36,748 bases of DNA from positions 1 through 36,748 of the forward strand of contig CAMDBH010000033.1 of the NCBI GenBank assembly GCA_945889325.1, in the 5' to 3' direction. Of this stretch, positions 34,510 through 36,748 are shown piece after piece. A program made the position numbers and the translations under genes. The notes below the pieces were generated by a model that was given only the letters and a program-made list of their open reading frames with translations, was not told where the DNA came from and did no database searches. Source of the DNA: Klebsiella pneumoniae (GTDB lineage Bacteria > Myxococcota_A > UBA9042). Within the stretch, counting starts at the first letter, position 1. Each line of letters begins with the position of its first letter.

Positions 34510-35169
34510 ATGAATCTGCAAATTCTCTACCAAGACAACCATTTGCTCGCGGTTTACAAACCGGGCGGACTGCCGGTGCAGGCCGACGACAGCGGCGATC
34601 TCGACCTGCTCAATCTGGCGAAAATGCACATCAAACAGCAGTTCAACAAGCCCGGCGCTGTGTATTTGGGTTTGGTGCATCGGCTGGACCGCCCCGCGCG
34701 CGGCGTGGTGGTGCTGGCACGCACGTCTAAGGCGGCTGCGCGTTTAAGCCAGCAATTTCGGGAACATACAGTGAGGAAGATTTATCTCGCGGCGGTGCAT
34801 GGCAAGCCTAAAGAACGGCACGGCGAACTGACAAACTGGCTGGAGAGCGATGAGCGTGGTTCGCGGATCGTGGCAGAAGATTGCGGTAAATTCAGTCGGT
34901 TGTGCTATGAACTGTTGCAAACCGATGGCGAACGGTCGTTGTTGCAAGTTGAGTTGGAAACCGGGCGCAAGCATCAAATTCGCGCGCAATTGGCGGCGAT
35001 CGGCTGTCCGTTGCTGGGCGATTTGAAGTACGGCGCGCCGTACGCGCTGCTGGATGGGAATATTGCGCTGCTCGCGGCCAAGTTGGAAGTGGAACATCCG
35101 GTTTCTAAGCGGAGAATTGAGTTTGAGGCCCAGCTGCCGCTGGGGTGGCCTTGGCAGCCCAAGGGCTAG
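34510..35169 (+). CDS. RluA-family pseudouridine synthase
   Basis: A 219-residue RNA pseudouridine synthase of the RluA type. Motifs: ILYQDNHLLAVYKPGGLPVQ at the start, the catalytic-Asp motif HRLDRPARGVVVLARTSKAA, VRKIYLAAVHG, LQVELETGRKHQIRAQLAAIGCPLLGD and a final beta strand. No N-terminal S4 domain, so it resembles the short single-domain members; the target uridine cannot be told from sequence. ATG 34510 is preferred to TTG 34504. It is divergent from the Cys-rich gene with an 18-bp gap, so the promoters must overlap the coding starts. Confidence 0.88.
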   Translation: MNLQILYQDNHLLAVYKPGGLPVQADDSGDLDLLNLAKMHIKQQFNKPGAVYLGLVHRLDRPARGVVVLARTSKAAARLSQQFREHTVRKIYLAAVHGKPKERHGELTNWLESDERGSRIVAEDCGKFSRLCYELLQTDGERSLLQVELETGRKHQIRAQLAAIGCPLLGDLKYGAPYALLDGNIALLAAKLEVEHPVSKRRIEFEAQLPLGWPWQPKG

Positions 35170-35206
35170 GGCCTCCCGGGGCGGGGGTACTTGCAGTTAC
35201 GTGGCT

Positions 35207-35260
35207 TTTGCCCTGCGGGCGGCGGCGCTGACGCGCGGTCGGGTTTGCCCTGCGGGCGGC
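35207..35260 (+). repeat. Short direct repeat, two 17-bp copies
   Basis: TTTGCCCTGCGGGCGGC occurs at 35207-35223 and 35244-35260. Each contains a GCCC-TGC-GGGC hairpin. A 15-nt stretch (CGGCGCTGACGCGCG) after the first copy recurs near 35470. The region 35170-35496 holds no credible gene; it is GC-rich and made of short repeats. Confidence 0.6.
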
Positions 35261-35412
35261 ACCGCTGCGCGGGGCTGCAATTGCGCTCCGCGATGGCGCG
35301 CGCGTTGCGCGTGAGGATCCAAAGGGGCGAACCAAAGCTCTTCGATTCCGTGCTTAGCCGCTATGGTTCGCCCCTCTGGACTCCCCACTCCTTTGGCAAC
35401 CGGCACGAGCTC

Positions 35413-35432
35413 GTTGCGCCTAAAGGCGCAAC
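35413..35432. other. Perfect 8-bp-stem hairpin
   Basis: GTTGCGCC-TAAA-GGCGCAAC. The stem is perfect with a 4-nt loop, but no T-run follows on either strand, so an intrinsic terminator is not supported. It lies in the repeat-rich gap between the pseudouridine synthase and the kinase. Confidence 0.5.
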
Positions 35433-35496
35433 ATCGCGTTGGATTCCCGCTTCGCGGCTGCAAGCGCGACGGCGCTGACGCGCGACGTCGCGTCAA

Positions 35497-35814
35497 CTAC
35501 CGCCGCCCACTCAAAATTCTGTGCCTGCCGACATGCCGCGGAGGCTCCAGTTGCAAAACCGGCTCCGGCAGCACATCGATGGTAACCCCAGTCGGATTGC
35601 GGGCATAGCGCAGCAATTGCGTCAAGATATCCTTCGTCGCCACCATCGGCTCGACTTGCTCCCTTTTACTCCAAGCCCGACTCAAAACCATATCCGGCGA
35701 CAGGCGGTACAGCGAACCGCGCTGATTGATAAGCGGAAGGTCCGCATTCAGCCAGAAAAAAGCGGCGGCGTTAACGTTGTCCCTCGGCGACGTGCTGATC
35801 GGAACTGTGGGCAC
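35497..35814 (-). pseudogene. Possible gene remnant antisense to the kinase start
   Basis: A 105-codon minus-strand frame whose residues about 14-90 look protein-like (AAAFFWLNADLPLINQRG, LYRLSPDMVLSRAW, DILTQLLRYARNPTGVTIDV) rather than the Arg/Ala-rich product of a shadow frame. It has no recognisable start signal and its 5' end runs into the kinase N-terminus. It may be the C-terminal part of a gene cut off when the kinase segment arrived. I do not recognise the family. Confidence 0.35.
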
Positions 35815-36601
35815 CTACATTTTGCAGCGCGAGCTTGGACGCGGCGCTGTTGGTCATGTTGGGCGTGCGAAGCGCGCGGCGGACGGCAAGTTCGTAGCTG
35901 TCAAAATAGTTAATCCCCGTATGGACTTGCTGGCACAAGGCATGATCGGGAATATTTCGACGAGATTCAAGCGAGAAGCGATGAATGGTCTAAAACTAGA
36001 ACATAATCATGTCGTTTCAGTTTTGGACCACGGATCATTTCAACGCTCAAATTTTCTGGTTATGGAACTTGCCCTGAATTCTTGCCGAGAGCTGCTTGAC
36101 GCTGCTGGCAAGTTTTCCACCGCAGACGCCGCGGTGATCATCGACGCGTGCTGCCAGGCTTTGGCTTACCTTCACGCCAATGGATGCATCCATCGCGACG
36201 TAAAGCCAGACAATATATTGAAATTGCAGCGAGGCTTCGTGCTCGGCGACTTGGGCATCGTCAAGTGGAGCGACTTGAACCCAGCTTTCGTTTCGGCGGG
36301 CACGATCACGCGCGACTCGGTCCAATTGGGCTCTTGGTTTTACATGGCACCGGAACAGCAACGTGCCCCTCATGACGCGGTCGAAGCGATTGATATTTAT
36401 GCGCTTGGCGTAACTTGGTACGAGCTTCTCAGCGGTGAAACCCTGCCTCCGCAGTACTTTGCCGCTGGCGCAGTCCCCGACGCAACAGGCATTCCAGAAC
36501 TCAATGATCTAATTCGTCAAATGACATCGTTCCACGCTCAGAATCGGCCAGCCATTTCGAGCGTGCTAGCCGTGTCCCGCCGATTTGCCGGGTCTCGCTG
36601 A
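35792..36601 (+). CDS. Hanks-type Ser/Thr protein kinase, single domain
   Basis: About 269 residues, essentially only the kinase domain. Motifs: glycine loop ELGRGAVGHVGRA, ATP Lys in VAVKIV, Glu in FKREAM, catalytic loop IHRDVKPDNIL, DLG in place of DFG (metal Asp kept), activation segment with WFYMAPEQQ, and IDIYALGVTWYELLSG. No transmembrane or sensor domain is visible, so it is likely soluble and takes its signal from a partner. The start is uncertain: GTG 35792 or GTG 35807 both fit just before the first strand (GTYILQRELG); TTG 35726 would add an unlikely extension. Its stop codon ends one base before the 23-bp repeat at 36602. Confidence 0.85.
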   Translation: MLIGTVGTYILQRELGRGAVGHVGRAKRAADGKFVAVKIVNPRMDLLAQGMIGNISTRFKREAMNGLKLEHNHVVSVLDHGSFQRSNFLVMELALNSCRELLDAAGKFSTADAAVIIDACCQALAYLHANGCIHRDVKPDNILKLQRGFVLGDLGIVKWSDLNPAFVSAGTITRDSVQLGSWFYMAPEQQRAPHDAVEAIDIYALGVTWYELLSGETLPPQYFAAGAVPDATGIPELNDLIRQMTSFHAQNRPAISSVLAVSRRFAGSR

Positions 36602-36624
36602 CAGGGCTATCGCAAGAACGATCA
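36602..36624 (-). repeat. 23-bp perfect repeat, inverted partner at 125-147
   Basis: Exact reverse complement of 125-147, starting immediately after the kinase stop codon. Flanking sequence is not conserved beyond the 23 bases. Confidence 0.75.
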
Positions 36625-36685
36625 CGGGGCGTTAGGCTGAGGCCGCGGGCAATAATCGAAGAAAACCTCAATCGCGGCAACGCGT

Positions 36686-36729
36686 TGGACTGAAGTCCAC
36701 CGCTACAGTTCGAGATGTCCCTCCGGGAC
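36686..36729 (+). repeat. Two-hairpin dispersed element, right-edge copy
   Basis: First hairpin TGGAC-TGAA-GTCCA (36686-36699), core CCGCTAC (36700-36706), spacer agttcgagat, second hairpin GTCCC-TCC-GGGAC (36717-36729). Same order and core as 20041-20087 with a different first stem. Confidence 0.65.
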
Positions 36730-36748
36730 AGGACGCGAGCGCGGCCCA

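Noticed and set aside
35413..35432. Intrinsic terminator after the pseudouridine synthase
   Set aside because: The hairpin is perfect, but it lies 240 bp after the stop codon and no T-run follows on either strand.
1..36748. CRISPR arrays, tRNA and rRNA genes
   Set aside because: No regularly spaced direct repeats, and no sequence with a tRNA-like T-arm or rRNA core, was seen on reading both strands.

Overview
The window looks like a chromosomal segment from a Myxococcota/Bradymonadota-type (former deltaproteobacterial) organism. The signs are moderately high GC, many lipoproteins with L-[SA]-A-C lipoboxes, cysteine-rich repeats of the CDDG-x-x-C-T-x-D-x-C type, a MopE-like metal-binding tail on a protease, and ASH-like/PKD-like/DUF2135-like surface proteins. 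The lineage is inferred from gene style only. No tRNA, rRNA, CRISPR array, phage module or transposase gene was seen.

Layout. (1) 1-7.1 kb: a secreted subtilisin-like protease (+), then a minus-strand group natA-natB (ABC-2 exporter), a small Cys-rich lipoprotein and a C-type-lectin/fibrinogen-like lipoprotein. (2) 7.3-16.8 kb: five tandem paralogous lipoproteins (called P1-P5), all + and 8-75 bp apart; P3 is broken by one in-frame amber codon. (3) 16.8-23.8 kb, same strand: four radical-SAM-fold genes plus two HxsD-type genes. The last gene is a clear HxsB-type maturase, the third rSAM gene is HxsC-like, and the first has lost the SAM-cluster cysteines. (4) 24.0-27.5 kb, same strand: two paralogous small outer-membrane-barrel-like proteins and a clostripain (C11) lipoprotein peptidase. 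(5) 27.5-35.2 kb: mostly housekeeping genes: aroE, ribF, a degenerate PHP-domain protein with an RG-rich tail, aroA, RNase P RNA (rnpB), a large Cys-rich secreted protein and an RluA-type pseudouridine synthase. (6) 35.2-36.7 kb: a repeat-rich stretch, a probable gene remnant and a small Hanks-type Ser/Thr kinase.

The most interesting part is 7.3-27.5 kb. All genes run the same way, and a family of exported lipoproteins with a conserved Cys-rich C-terminal cassette directly abuts an Hxs-like radical SAM maturation set. The usual Hxs substrate, HxsA with His-Xaa-Ser repeats, is absent. All four radical SAM proteins, including the degenerate one, share a C-terminal CX2CX5C auxiliary-cluster motif. 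My working hypothesis is that this is a peptide-modification system acting on surface lipoproteins, with the barrel proteins and the C11 peptidase as possible export or processing partners. This is inference from gene order and motifs.

A small dispersed two-hairpin element occurs in four copies: one at each window edge and an inverted pair at 20.0-20.2 kb. Its first stem changes in a compensatory way between copies. A perfect 23-bp inverted repeat also sits near both edges.
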